Origin: DASTCC01 sp035711465
GTDB taxonomy: Bacteria > Acidobacteriota > Vicinamibacteria > Vicinamibacterales > SCN-69-37
Length of the DNA: 8,360 bases
Assembly (NCBI GenBank): GCA_035711465.1
Contig: DASTCC010000219.1
Span: 1-8,360 of the forward strand
Direction: 5' to 3'
Shown here: one piece after another, positions 1-6,706 of the stretch
Numbering within the stretch: the stretch's first letter is position 1
Layout of the letters: each line of letters opens with the position of its first letter
Notes under the pieces: model-generated
Told to the model about the DNA's origin: nothing
Database searches by the model: none
The model's input: only the letters and a program-made list of their open reading frames with translations
Position numbers and translations under genes: made by a program

Positions 1-816
1 CTATGCCATTCGACGGTGGACGACTCGCTCACGACCGGGATCGGGGGGCGACGCGACGGCTGGCCCAACCGCGATCTCGACGTCGGCCGAATCATCTCTG
101 CGGCGCCGGGGACGAGCGACGCGCAGCGCGCGCTCGTCGAGAACTGGGGCCCCGGCCGATTCGACCCGCGCCTGCAGGCGTTCGACGGCACCGACTTCAT
201 CACGCTCAACAAGACGTCGGTGCCCGTCCTGATTCCGCCGGCATTCGGACTGCGCCGCGTCGGCCTCGAGACCTACACGGCCGATGGTCCGATCTCGTAC
301 TGGAACAACTACGTCGGGGTGACACAGATGGGCGGCCATGGCACGTTCATCGACCCGCGCCTGAACCTGACGATTCCGCAGACGCCCGATCTCGTGACCT
401 CGAAGCTGGCGGCGCTGTTCGAGTATCAGATCCGGCTGCAGGCGCCCGCGCGGCCGCCGCAGAGCTTCGACCGCGCCGCCGCCAACCGCGGCGAACGCGT
501 GTTCAGCGGCGCCGCCCGCTGCTCGTCCTGTCACACGCCGCCGACGTTCACCGACGTGCTCAATGGCCCGGACCCGGCCGTGCCGCTGCTGCATGCACCG
601 GAGGAGATCGGCATCAGCGCCGCCTACGCCCTTCGGACCCTGACGAAGCAGTACCGGACGTCACCGCTTCGCGGCATCTGGCAGCATCCGCCCTACTTTC
701 ACGACGGCAGCGCCGAGGATCTCGCGGCCGTCGTCGATCACTACGACCAGCACTTTTCGCTCGGCCTCACGCTCAGGCAGAAGGCCGATCTGGTGGAGTT
801 CCTGAAGTCGCTGTAG
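1..816 (+). CDS. Di-haem (or multihaem) c-type cytochrome, 3' part; 5' end outside window
   Basis: Partial gene, open at the left edge. The reading frame continues upstream of the GTG at 16: the first codons read L-C-H-S-T, so a CxxCH haem site straddles the window start (C2-H3). A complete second site, CSSCH, lies at 520-534 (residues 174-178). Met110 in VTQMGG is a possible axial ligand for the first haem. No Met follows the second site, so a His, for example in WQHPPYFHDGS near the C-terminus, may serve there. The segment SPLRGIWQHPPYFHDGSA resembles the C-terminal part of the di-haem cytochrome c peroxidase/MauG superfamily. The protein should be exported and carry electrons or act as a peroxidase-like enzyme in the periplasm, but the signal peptide is not in view. 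It ends at TAG 814-816. A DUF2231 membrane protein gene follows after 31 bp on the same strand. Cytochrome assignment is firm; peroxidase activity is not. Confidence 0.86.
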   Translation, partial: LCHSTVDDSLTTGIGGRRDGWPNRDLDVGRIISAAPGTSDAQRALVENWGPGRFDPRLQAFDGTDFITLNKTSVPVLIPPAFGLRRVGLETYTADGPISYWNNYVGVTQMGGHGTFIDPRLNLTIPQTPDLVTSKLAALFEYQIRLQAPARPPQSFDRAAANRGERVFSGAARCSSCHTPPTFTDVLNGPDPAVPLLHAPEEIGISAAYALRTLTKQYRTSPLRGIWQHPPYFHDGSAEDLAAVVDHYDQHFSLGLTLRQKADLVEFLKSL

Positions 817-836
817 CGAAGCGGACCGGACCGCGC

Positions 837-842
837 GGAGGA
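837..842 (+). promoter_or_regulatory. Shine-Dalgarno of the DUF2231 gene
   Basis: GGAGGA sits 5 bases before the ATG at 848. It is a near-perfect anti-16S match and fixes the start of the downstream membrane protein. Confidence 0.7.
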
Positions 843-847
843 CGCAT

Positions 848-1363
848 ATGGAGAGCAGAGCGAAGCTCCTCGGGCATCCGATTCATCCGATGCTGATCGT
901 GCTGCCGCTGGGCCTGTTCATCTCGGCGGTCGTCTTCGACGCGCTCTTTCTCGCGCGCGGGCTGCCGGTGTTCGCGATGGCGTCGTACTGGAACATCGCG
1001 CTCGGCGTCGTCGGCGGTCTGCTCGCGGCCCTCTTCGGCGTGATCGACTGGCTCGCGATCCCCGCAGCGACCCGCGCCAAGCGCATCGGCCTCCTGCACG
1101 GCCTCGTCAACGTCACCGTCGTCGCCATCTTCGCGAGCGCGTGGCTGATGCGACGCGGCACGTTCGATCTGGCGCCGGACATGAGGGTGTTCCTGCTCGA
1201 AGTCGCGGGCCTGCTGCTCGGCACGGTCGGCGGCTGGCTCGGCGGCGAGTTGGTGGATCGCCTCGGCGTCGGCGTCGACGACGGCGCCAACGTCAACGCG
1301 CCGAGCTCGCTGACGAGTCAGCCGGTGCGGACGGTGGATACGCAGTACGGACGTCGCGAGTAG
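848..1363 (+). CDS. DUF2231 family four-helix membrane protein
   Basis: 171 residues. The N-terminus LLGHPIHPMLIVLPLGLF is the hallmark of DUF2231, a family of small membrane proteins of unknown biochemical role. Four hydrophobic segments are visible at about 16-36, 46-68, 83-101 and 116-135. The family-typical spots GHPIHP (9-14), FGVIDW (63-68), LLHG (82-85) and GWLGGELV (129-136) are all present. Conserved His10, His13 and His84 could bind haem or metal; this is inference, suggested by frequent occurrence of the family near cytochromes and by the cytochrome gene 31 bp upstream here. The tail after residue 140 is polar and probably disordered or cytosolic. The start is set by a strong Shine-Dalgarno. 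Co-transcription with the cytochrome is likely from the spacing and the absence of a visible terminator. Confidence 0.9.
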   Translation: MESRAKLLGHPIHPMLIVLPLGLFISAVVFDALFLARGLPVFAMASYWNIALGVVGGLLAALFGVIDWLAIPAATRAKRIGLLHGLVNVTVVAIFASAWLMRRGTFDLAPDMRVFLLEVAGLLLGTVGGWLGGELVDRLGVGVDDGANVNAPSSLTSQPVRTVDTQYGRRE

Positions 1364-1395
1364 GAGATCGCGCCCGAGTCGCTCCGCGCTTCTGA

Positions 1396-1401
1396 CACAA
1401 T
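1396..1401 (+). promoter_or_regulatory. Putative -10 box of a leaderless DUF1835 transcript
   Basis: CACAAT, within TGACACAAT, ends 6 bases before the GTG at 1408. At usual -10 to start-site spacing, transcription would begin at or next to the start codon, giving a leaderless mRNA. No clear -35 box was seen. The only Shine-Dalgarno-like bases (GGAG) overlap the start codon and are too close to work. Confidence 0.4.
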
Positions 1402-1407
1402 CGCGGA

Positions 1408-2391
1408 GTGCGCCGCATTCTTCACGTCGCGAACGGCACCTCGCTGACGGGACTCATCGAGGCCGCGGGCATAGCGGGAGCCCGATCGGTCTGGTGCGAC
1501 GTCCTCTCCGAAGGACCCGTGCCCGGCGATCTGTCGGACGACGCGCTGCTCGAGGTGCGGGCGCGATTCCTGGCCGGTCCCGGCGCGGACGACGTCGAGA
1601 ACATTGCGCGCAGCCTTCGCGAATCGCGTCGCGTGATCGCCGATACCGCGGCGTACGACGAGCTCATCCTGTGGTTCGAGCACGACCTGTTCGATCAGCT
1701 GAACCTGGTGCAGCTGCTGAGCTGGATCCGCGCACGGCTGCCTCGCTCCACCGACGCGACGCTCGTCAGCATCGGATCGTTTGCGAACCGGCCCGGCTTC
1801 AAAGGCATGGGCGAGCTGACGCCCTCCGAGCTGGCGCCGCTCGTCGACGCGCGGCAGCCCGTAGGCGACGAGCAGTACGCCCTGGCCGAGCGCGCCTGGC
1901 AGGCGTTCCGACAAAACACACCAGAGGCGTTGGACGAGCTTCGCCGCGGCGACCTGTCGGCGCTGCCGTTTCTCGGCGCCGCGCTTCATCGCTTTCTCCA
2001 GGAGTACCCGTGGACGTCCGATGGACTTTCGCGAAGCGAGCGGCGCGCGCTCGAGATCGCCGCACGCGGCCCCATCGGAGCGTCGAGGGCCTTTCCGCGA
2101 ATGCACGACGGCGAGCGGGCGTACTACATCACCGATGGTTCGTTCGCGTCGCTGGTCGAGTCGCTCACCAGGCGCGTCGCGCCGTTGCTCGATGCGGCGT
2201 CGATCGGCATGTCGCAGGCGGATGGGCTGAGCGGCACGATTGCCATTACCGAGGCCGGCCGTCAGGCGCTCGCGGGCGCGCCCGGCGCCGTCCGCATCGA
2301 CGAGATCGATCGCTGGATGGGCGGCGTGCACCTCGAGTCCGGCCGCATCTGGCGTTGGGACCCGGACGGCGACCGGGTGACGAGAAGCTGA
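1408..2391 (+). CDS. DUF1835 domain-containing protein
   Basis: 327 residues, GTG start. The N-terminal domain (about 1-125) carries the DUF1835 signature motifs: ILHVANGTS (4-12), VWCDVLSEGPVPG (28-40) and LWFEHDLFDQLNLVQLL (88-104). A second domain covers about 190-327. It has SRSERRALEIAARG (208-221), which resembles a helix-turn-helix-like start, and ends in IDRWMGGVHL and WRWDPDG, as is common in full-length DUF1835 proteins. The biochemical function of the family is unknown. No signal peptide or membrane segment is present, so it is cytosolic. The gene lies 44 bp after the DUF2231 gene but seems to have its own promoter. It converges on the DUF5655 gene with only 7 bp between stops. Family call is confident; no function is proposed. 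Confidence 0.88.
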   Translation: MRRILHVANGTSLTGLIEAAGIAGARSVWCDVLSEGPVPGDLSDDALLEVRARFLAGPGADDVENIARSLRESRRVIADTAAYDELILWFEHDLFDQLNLVQLLSWIRARLPRSTDATLVSIGSFANRPGFKGMGELTPSELAPLVDARQPVGDEQYALAERAWQAFRQNTPEALDELRRGDLSALPFLGAALHRFLQEYPWTSDGLSRSERRALEIAARGPIGASRAFPRMHDGERAYYITDGSFASLVESLTRRVAPLLDAASIGMSQADGLSGTIAITEAGRQALAGAPGAVRIDEIDRWMGGVHLESGRIWRWDPDGDRVTRS

Positions 2392-2398
2392 CCTGCGC

Positions 2399-2935
2399 TC
2401 AACGGATCCGGCGCTTCGACGCTGCCTTTGGCCTTGGCTTTGGCTTCGGCTTCGCCCTCGACTTTGACTTCGCTTTCGCCTTCGCTGGCTTCGACGCGGC
2501 GCGCGTCGACCGAGCCGCCGTGCGCGGCTGATCCTGGAAGTCGTACGCTTCGCGCAGCCAGTCGGTAATCGGCGCCTCGACCTGATCGCGGTGCGTGATG
2601 TCGACGAAGTGGACGAGCTTCGTCTTCGACGCCGGGTCGACCCGTCGCACGTGCGCCGACCTGATCGCCCGGCCGAGAAAAATGCACACTTCGAGCGCTT
2701 TCCGCTTCGGCCGCACGAAGAAGTAGCACGACCTGCGCGAGAACATGATCGAGTGGTGCGACGCGTAGATGCGCTGCTCGCCGAAGTCGGCCGCGGTTTC
2801 GCGCAGCCGTTCCCACGCCTCACGCAGGTCCTCTGACAGATCCTTCGTCAACGCGGCTTCGGTGGTCGTCCAGCAGTCGTGCGCTTCGCCATCTTCGACC
2901 CACTGCTTGCAGTGGTAACACTCGTACCCCGCCAT
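2399..2935 (-). CDS. DUF5655 domain protein with N-terminal zinc-binding-like motif and Lys/Pro-rich tail
   Basis: 178 residues in three parts. Residues 1-22 contain C6-x2-C9-x9-H19-x-C21, a likely single-zinc site. Residues about 35-132 match the DUF5655 type, with CYFFVRPKRKALEVCIFLG (70-88), RRVDPASKTKLVHFVDI (97-113) and DWLREAYDF (125-133). DUF5655 is uncharacterised and often occurs in nucleic-acid-associated or restriction-like contexts, which is only a hint. Residues about 138-178 form a basic tail of alternating Ala-Lys, Ser-Lys and Pro-Lys pairs, like histone-H1-type tails in GC-rich bacteria, which suggests DNA or RNA binding. The start is ATG at 2933-2935, the residue before the Cys motif region, with a weak TGGGGA upstream. 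It lies 42 bp downstream of the lipoprotein gene on the same strand. The function is unknown; nucleic-acid binding is inference. Confidence 0.82.
   Translation of the reverse strand: MAGYECYHCKQWVEDGEAHDCWTTTEAALTKDLSEDLREAWERLRETAADFGEQRIYASHHSIMFSRRSCYFFVRPKRKALEVCIFLGRAIRSAHVRRVDPASKTKLVHFVDITHRDQVEAPITDWLREAYDFQDQPRTAARSTRAASKPAKAKAKSKSRAKPKPKPRPKAASKRRIR
2427..2492. repeat. Degenerate hexanucleotide low-complexity tract inside the DUF5655 gene
   Basis: On the + strand the tract is built from imperfect TTTGGC, TTCGGC, TTCGCC and TTTGAC units. Read from the - strand it encodes residues 148-170, the Ala-Lys/Pro-Lys tail. Degenerate six-base periodicity in coding DNA can expand or contract in steps that keep the frame, so tail length may vary between relatives. 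Confidence 0.6.
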
Positions 2936-2977
2936 AGATCCCCAGTATGAGTCAGCCGTCGTTCGGCCGATGGAACG

Positions 2978-3517
2978 TCAGCGCATCTCCCAGGTTCCGA
3001 TGACCTCACCGCGCCTGTCGCCCTGAGTGTCGAGCGGGCGGCACGTCCAGGTTCCGGAGAGCGACTGCGTGCCGGAATCGTAGTGTCCCGCGAAGCGGTT
3101 GAGCCCGTCCCAGAAGCGGCTCTCGCCGGTACTTGGATCTGGCACGCCGTCGCGGAACGACGTCATCGTCACGCTTCCGAAGGCGCCTTTGTCGATGCGC
3201 AAGTCGGGATAGAAGGCGTCGGCGATGAAGGCGACGCCGGACTGCGACGCGTCGAGCACCTTGCGCCGCGCCTCGCCGCCCATTCGCGCGCGGATGATCT
3301 CGCCGTCGGGCTGCAGAATCGCGTTGAACAGGAGCTCGCACGTGATGGTAAGACCGTCGATCTCGCCGGACGCGCTGGCGCGCAGCGTCATCGTCGGTGG
3401 TAAGTCGAACCCCGGCGTCGGCGACGTCGGAGAGGAAGAACAGGCGCCGGCGATCACGGCCAGCCCGAACATGGCGGCGTGCCTGGCACGCAGACACCGC
3501 TCGAAAGCCTCACGCAT
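2978..3517 (-). CDS. Small predicted lipoprotein, function unknown
   Basis: 179 residues from the ATG at 3517. An upstream in-frame GTG at 3541 would add eight residues, but a good GGAGG (3528-3532) sits 10 bases before the ATG and only 1 base before the intervening GTG, so ATG is preferred. The N-terminus has Arg residues, then a short hydrophobic stretch (about 15-25) ending in AVIAGAC. Cys26 is the probable lipidated residue, followed by the flexible linker SSSPTSPTPG. The mature part (about 40-179) is polar with beta-like segments. Cys60 and Cys159 (TITCELLF and GTWTCRPLD) could form a disulfide. No known enzymatic motif was recognised. It should be anchored in the cell envelope. It follows the permease by 104 bp on the same strand; a functional link to the permease is possible but unproven. 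Confidence 0.78.
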   Translation of the reverse strand: MREAFERCLRARHAAMFGLAVIAGACSSSPTSPTPGFDLPPTMTLRASASGEIDGLTITCELLFNAILQPDGEIIRARMGGEARRKVLDASQSGVAFIADAFYPDLRIDKGAFGSVTMTSFRDGVPDPSTGESRFWDGLNRFAGHYDSGTQSLSGTWTCRPLDTQGDRRGEVIGTWEMR

Positions 3518-3527
3518 GAGAAACACG

Positions 3528-3532
3528 CCTCC
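3528..3532 (-). promoter_or_regulatory. Shine-Dalgarno deciding the lipoprotein start
   Basis: GGAGG on the - strand, 10 bases upstream of the ATG at 3515-3517. It favours that start over the GTG at 3541. Confidence 0.55.
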
Positions 3533-3578
3533 GTCGACCACGGCAGGCGCTGGCAGCGGCTTTCGGGGACGTCAGAGC

Positions 3579-3584
3579 ATCGTA
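3579..3584 (-). promoter_or_regulatory. Possible -10 box upstream of the lipoprotein gene
   Basis: TACGAT on the - strand, inside GCGATACGATG, lies in the 104-bp gap between the permease stop and the lipoprotein start. It would give a leader of roughly 55 bases. No convincing -35 box was found and no terminator with a T-run follows the permease, so the gene could equally be read through from the padR-permease operon. Confidence 0.25.
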
Positions 3585-3621
3585 TCGCTTTGCGCGCTCG
3601 AGTGTGCCGGCGTTCGTCGCC

Positions 3622-6255
3622 CTAGACTTGATCGCCGGTGTCGCGGAGCACCACGGATGGATCGAGCCGTGCGGCGCGTGACGCCGGCAGCCAGGCGGCG
3701 ACGACCGTCAGCGCCAGCAGCGCCACCGAGACAACGGCGAACAACCGCGGATCGTCGGCGCGCATTTCGAACAGGAACGACTGAACGAATCGGCCGCAGG
3801 CCCAGGCCACCGCGACGCCGAGCGCCGCACCGATCATCGCCGGCTTGAGCGACGCGCCGACGACGCGCCGGCGCGCCCGCTCGCGGGTCTCGCCGAGCGC
3901 GACACGAATCGCCTGCTCGCGCGCCTCGGTCGCGACCGCGAAGGCGGTGACGCTGTAGACGCCGAACATCGCCAGCATCGCCGCGAGTCCGGCCAGACTC
4001 GCGAGCAGCGCCGCGCGCAGCCGCTGCGGCGCCAGCGTCACCGCCATCCGCTCGCGCAGGCTCGACACCTCGGCAATGGTGACGCCCGGATCGATCGCGC
4101 GCAGCCGTTGACCCACGAGATCGGTCAGCGACGCCGCGTCCCCCGACGTGCGAACCACGATCGCCTGCGGGCGCTGGCCGGCGTTGTGCCACGGCAGATA
4201 GACCTCCGCGATCGGCGCCTGGTCGAGCCGCCAACGCAAGTCCGGCACGACACCGACGATGGTCCAGGTCCGTCCGCTGTAGTCGAGGGTGCCGCCGACG
4301 GCCGAGCGGCTGCCGTAGAGCACTCGCGCCAGCGCCCGGCTGACGACGACGGCATCGGCGCCGCCGCGCTGTTCGTCGTCGCTGAGCGGCCGGCCTTCGA
4401 TGATCGGCACGCGCAGCGCGTCGAAGTGCTGCGGCGAGGCGACGCTGACGCGGACGGGATGGCGCTGCTCCCCGGACGCGTCTTTGGACGAGATCCCGAA
4501 GGCCCACCCCGAGACCACGTACGGCACGCTCGTCGATGCGGCCGCGGCTTCGACACCAGGAACGGCTCGGATCGCGTCGAGCGCGTTCCCGTAGAACTGC
4601 ATCGTCGCTGCCGCCGAGGGCGCATGACCGCGCGACGGCGTCACCTGCATCGTCAGGACGTTGTCGCTCGAGAAGCCGGCATCGACCGTCTGGAGCGCGA
4701 TCAGGGTTCGGACGAAAAGCGCGCCGCCGGTGAGCAGCACGATCGAGAGGGCGACCTGGGTGCCGATGAGCGCCTGCCTGACGCGGCGGTCCGCGCGGCT
4801 GCCCACGATACGCGTCGAGGCTGCGCCGATCGCGGTCGATCTCGAGGCGAGGCGGGCATGCGGCCACGCGATGACGGCGACCGTCAAGGCCAGCATCACG
4901 ACACCCCAGCGCATCGCCGCCGGCACGATCGCGATCTCGCTCTGCCGCGGCAGCGCGTTGGCCGGCAAGGTCACGAAGATCTCGACGAGCAGCGGCGCGA
5001 TCACGAGGCCGAAACACACGGCCGCGGCCCCGAGGGCGGCGGCTTCGATGCCGATCTGACGCCCGAGCCGGCCCGGCGTCGCGCCGAGCGCGTGCCGGAC
5101 GGCGAACTCGCGTTGCCGCACGACCGCGTGGGCGACGAGCAGGTGCACGACGTTGCCGAAGGCGACCAGCAGCAGCGCGCCGACGGCCGCGGCGACGAGC
5201 CACAGCGCCGCGCGCGCGTCGGCGACGAGCTCGTCCTTGAGCGAACGCAAATCGATCGCCTGTCGTTCGCGGTTCGATCCCGGATACCGCTCGGCCAGCG
5301 CGCGCGCGACCGCCGAGAGCTCGCCGCGCGCCTCATCGACGCTGACGCCGGGGCGGAGACGTCCGACCGCGTTCAGCCAGCCGGTGGCGCGCTGCGATTC
5401 CCACTGCGCGCCGGCGCGCGGCAGCAGCGGCCGCCAGAAATCGTGCGGCGCCGTCGGATACGTCATCGCGACGTCGGCCAGCACGCCGACGATGCGCCAG
5501 GGCCGACCGTCGAGCATCAGCGCCTGGCCGATCGCGTCCGTGCGGCTGCCGAACTCGCGCCGCCAGAATCCGTTCGCGAGCACCACCACGTCAGGCGCGC
5601 CTTCGGCGAAGTCCTCGGCGACGAACAGACGGCCCACCTCGGGCCGCATCCCGAGCACGCGATCGAAATCACGAGCGACCCGCATGCCTTCGAGCCGGCG
5701 CGGATCGCCGCGTTCGGTCAGCGTGGCGCTCACCGGCGTGAAACCGCTCGCGACCTCGAGAGTCTTCGACATCTCGCGCCAGTCCTCGAGGTCCTGAAAG
5801 CTGATCGCACGCACGGTGGCAGGCAGCTTCGGGCCCGTGTTCCACATGGCGACGATGCGTCCGGGATCCGGGAATGGCAAGGGCCGGAGCAAGACCGCGT
5901 CGACGACCGCAGCGACCGCGAGCGCGGCGCCGAGCGCCAGGCCGAGCGTGATCACCACCGCGACCGAAACGCGCTTGTGTCGCCAGACGCTGCGCAGACC
6001 CTGTTTCATGTCCGTTCTCCATTGCTGCGATCGCAGAAATCGATTCGACCGGCGAAGCCACGATCTGGCGCGCTCGGCGAGAAGCGGTGCGATCGATCGA
6101 CGCACCTGCCGTCGATACCAGCGGCGCGCTGCGGCGATCGACTGCATCGACGCCACGCGCACGAACTCGTCGTCGAGCTCGGCACGAAGCGGCGCACGGT
6201 CCGCCGGTGCGGCGCAGGCCTGCAGCAGCGCGCGCGTCAGCCGCGGCGGTGTCAC
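3622..6255 (-). CDS. ADOP family orphan ABC transporter permease (duplicated MacB/FtsX)
   Basis: 877 residues, GTG start. Residues 1-80 form a charged cytosolic N-terminal region typical of ADOP proteins. Hydrophobic segments are at about 97-123, 350-374, 401-430, 448-467, 494-520, 748-775, 800-827 and 837-856, that is four plus four, with large extracytoplasmic MacB-type domains between segments 1 and 2 (124-349) and between 5 and 6 (521-747). FtsX-type motifs recur in both halves: REFAVRHALGATPGRL (382-396) and EQAIRVALGETRERARRR (780-797). These are the coupling-helix regions. The end, SRAARLDPSVVLRD, is typical. There is no Walker A or B motif, so it would need a separate ATPase, and none is in the window. 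The family resembles MacB/LolC-E/FtsX mechanotransmission permeases; the substrate is unknown. The GTG overlaps the padR stop (GTGA), indicating translational coupling. Confidence 0.93.
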   Translation of the reverse strand: MTPPRLTRALLQACAAPADRAPLRAELDDEFVRVASMQSIAAARRWYRRQVRRSIAPLLAERARSWLRRSNRFLRSQQWRTDMKQGLRSVWRHKRVSVAVVITLGLALGAALAVAAVVDAVLLRPLPFPDPGRIVAMWNTGPKLPATVRAISFQDLEDWREMSKTLEVASGFTPVSATLTERGDPRRLEGMRVARDFDRVLGMRPEVGRLFVAEDFAEGAPDVVVLANGFWRREFGSRTDAIGQALMLDGRPWRIVGVLADVAMTYPTAPHDFWRPLLPRAGAQWESQRATGWLNAVGRLRPGVSVDEARGELSAVARALAERYPGSNRERQAIDLRSLKDELVADARAALWLVAAAVGALLLVAFGNVVHLLVAHAVVRQREFAVRHALGATPGRLGRQIGIEAAALGAAAVCFGLVIAPLLVEIFVTLPANALPRQSEIAIVPAAMRWGVVMLALTVAVIAWPHARLASRSTAIGAASTRIVGSRADRRVRQALIGTQVALSIVLLTGGALFVRTLIALQTVDAGFSSDNVLTMQVTPSRGHAPSAAATMQFYGNALDAIRAVPGVEAAAASTSVPYVVSGWAFGISSKDASGEQRHPVRVSVASPQHFDALRVPIIEGRPLSDDEQRGGADAVVVSRALARVLYGSRSAVGGTLDYSGRTWTIVGVVPDLRWRLDQAPIAEVYLPWHNAGQRPQAIVVRTSGDAASLTDLVGQRLRAIDPGVTIAEVSSLRERMAVTLAPQRLRAALLASLAGLAAMLAMFGVYSVTAFAVATEAREQAIRVALGETRERARRRVVGASLKPAMIGAALGVAVAWACGRFVQSFLFEMRADDPRLFAVVSVALLALTVVAAWLPASRAARLDPSVVLRDTGDQV

Positions 6256-6581
6256 CGGCGGCGCTCCTGTGGAAAGGCGGGCAGCATCTCGGCCAGCATC
6301 GCGGTGCTGTGCGCCAGCGCCCGACGACCGTCCGCGGTCAGCCGCGCCAGCCGCCGCGCTCTGCCGCCGGGCACCGGCAGCGGATCGGTGGTCGTGAGCG
6401 TCACCAGACCTTTGTCTTCGAGGCGCGCCAGCGTCGCGTAGACCGCGCCGATGGCCACCGTTCGGCCCGTTCGCGATTCGATCTCGCGGCTGATCGCCAT
6501 CCCGTACGCCTCGCCGCCGAGGCGGACGACGGCGCCCATCACGTAGAGCTCGAACTCACCGAGAAACCGGCCTTTGGGCAT
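6252..6581 (-). CDS. PadR family transcriptional repressor
   Basis: 109 residues from the ATG at 6579-6581. PadR winged-helix signature: FLGEFELYVMGAVVRLGGEA (6-25), YGMAISREIESRTGR (26-40), and recognition-helix region GAVYATLARLEDKGLV (45-60). A wing rich in Thr and Arg follows, then a C-terminal helix (about 84-103) for dimerisation. The frame is open to another ATG at 6662, which would add 27 residues with no PadR similarity and weak Shine-Dalgarno. MPKGRFLGEF is where ADOP-linked PadR proteins normally begin, and an AT-rich dyad that looks like a promoter/operator would otherwise lie inside the gene, so the shorter form is preferred. The stop overlaps the permease start by 4 bp. It probably represses its own operon; the inducing signal is unknown. 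Confidence 0.9.
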   Translation of the reverse strand: MPKGRFLGEFELYVMGAVVRLGGEAYGMAISREIESRTGRTVAIGAVYATLARLEDKGLVTLTTTDPLPVPGGRARRLARLTADGRRALAHSTAMLAEMLPAFPQERRR

Positions 6582-6587
6582 GGCGTC

Positions 6588-6614
6588 GAGATTCTCTACA
6601 AAAGTATGTATCTC
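6588..6614 (-). promoter_or_regulatory. Candidate PadR operator and promoter of the padR-permease operon
   Basis: An AT-rich island in GC-rich DNA just before the preferred padR start. It holds the dyad TAC-AAAA-GTA (6597-6606) and outer arms GAGAT/ATCTC (6588-6592 and 6610-6614). On the - strand GAGAAT ends 9 bases before the ATG and could act as a -10 box with a very short leader. PadR proteins commonly bind dyads over their own promoters. The exact operator is inference. Confidence 0.42.
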
Positions 6615-6682
6615 GCCTGCTTCGACGGGAGCGGCGGTCCATTGGTTGGCAGGGTGCGTCATCGGACGTTTCCGCGCTGCGG

Positions 6683-6688
6683 GATAAT
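6683..6688 (+). promoter_or_regulatory. Putative -10 box of the 56-residue protein gene
   Basis: GATAAT within GCGGGATAATG, 18 bases before the ATG at 6707. It implies a leader of about 12 bases that still contains the Shine-Dalgarno GAGGT at 6698-6702. No clear -35 box was seen. Confidence 0.5.
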
Positions 6689-6706
6689 GCGGCAGACGAG
6701 GTACCC

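Noticed and set aside
2392..2398. Bidirectional terminator between the convergent DUF1835 and DUF5655 genes
   Set aside because: The gap is only 7 bases, and no hairpin with flanking T-runs is visible across the two gene ends.
1494..2531. 345-codon + strand frame inside and beyond the DUF1835 gene
   Set aside because: Arg-rich off-frame translation. Its Phe/Asp-Phe/Ala repeat end is simply the other strand of the DUF5655 lysine tail.
1318..2823. 501-codon - strand frame across the DUF1835 and DUF5655 genes
   Set aside because: Antisense to a clear DUF1835 gene and out of frame with DUF5655; the product is Arg-rich and has no domain.
3609..3621. Small GGCG/CGCC hairpin just after the permease stop as a terminator
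   Set aside because: The stem is only 4 bp and no T-run follows on the - strand.
3572..5203. 543-codon - strand frame overlapping the permease
   Set aside because: Arg/Ala-rich shadow frame of the permease gene with no recognisable motif.
4108..6441. Long open frame of 777 codons on the + strand opposite the permease
   Set aside because: Its product is Arg/Asp/His-rich low-complexity sequence with no domain. It mirrors the strongly supported permease and padR genes and is a GC-content artefact.
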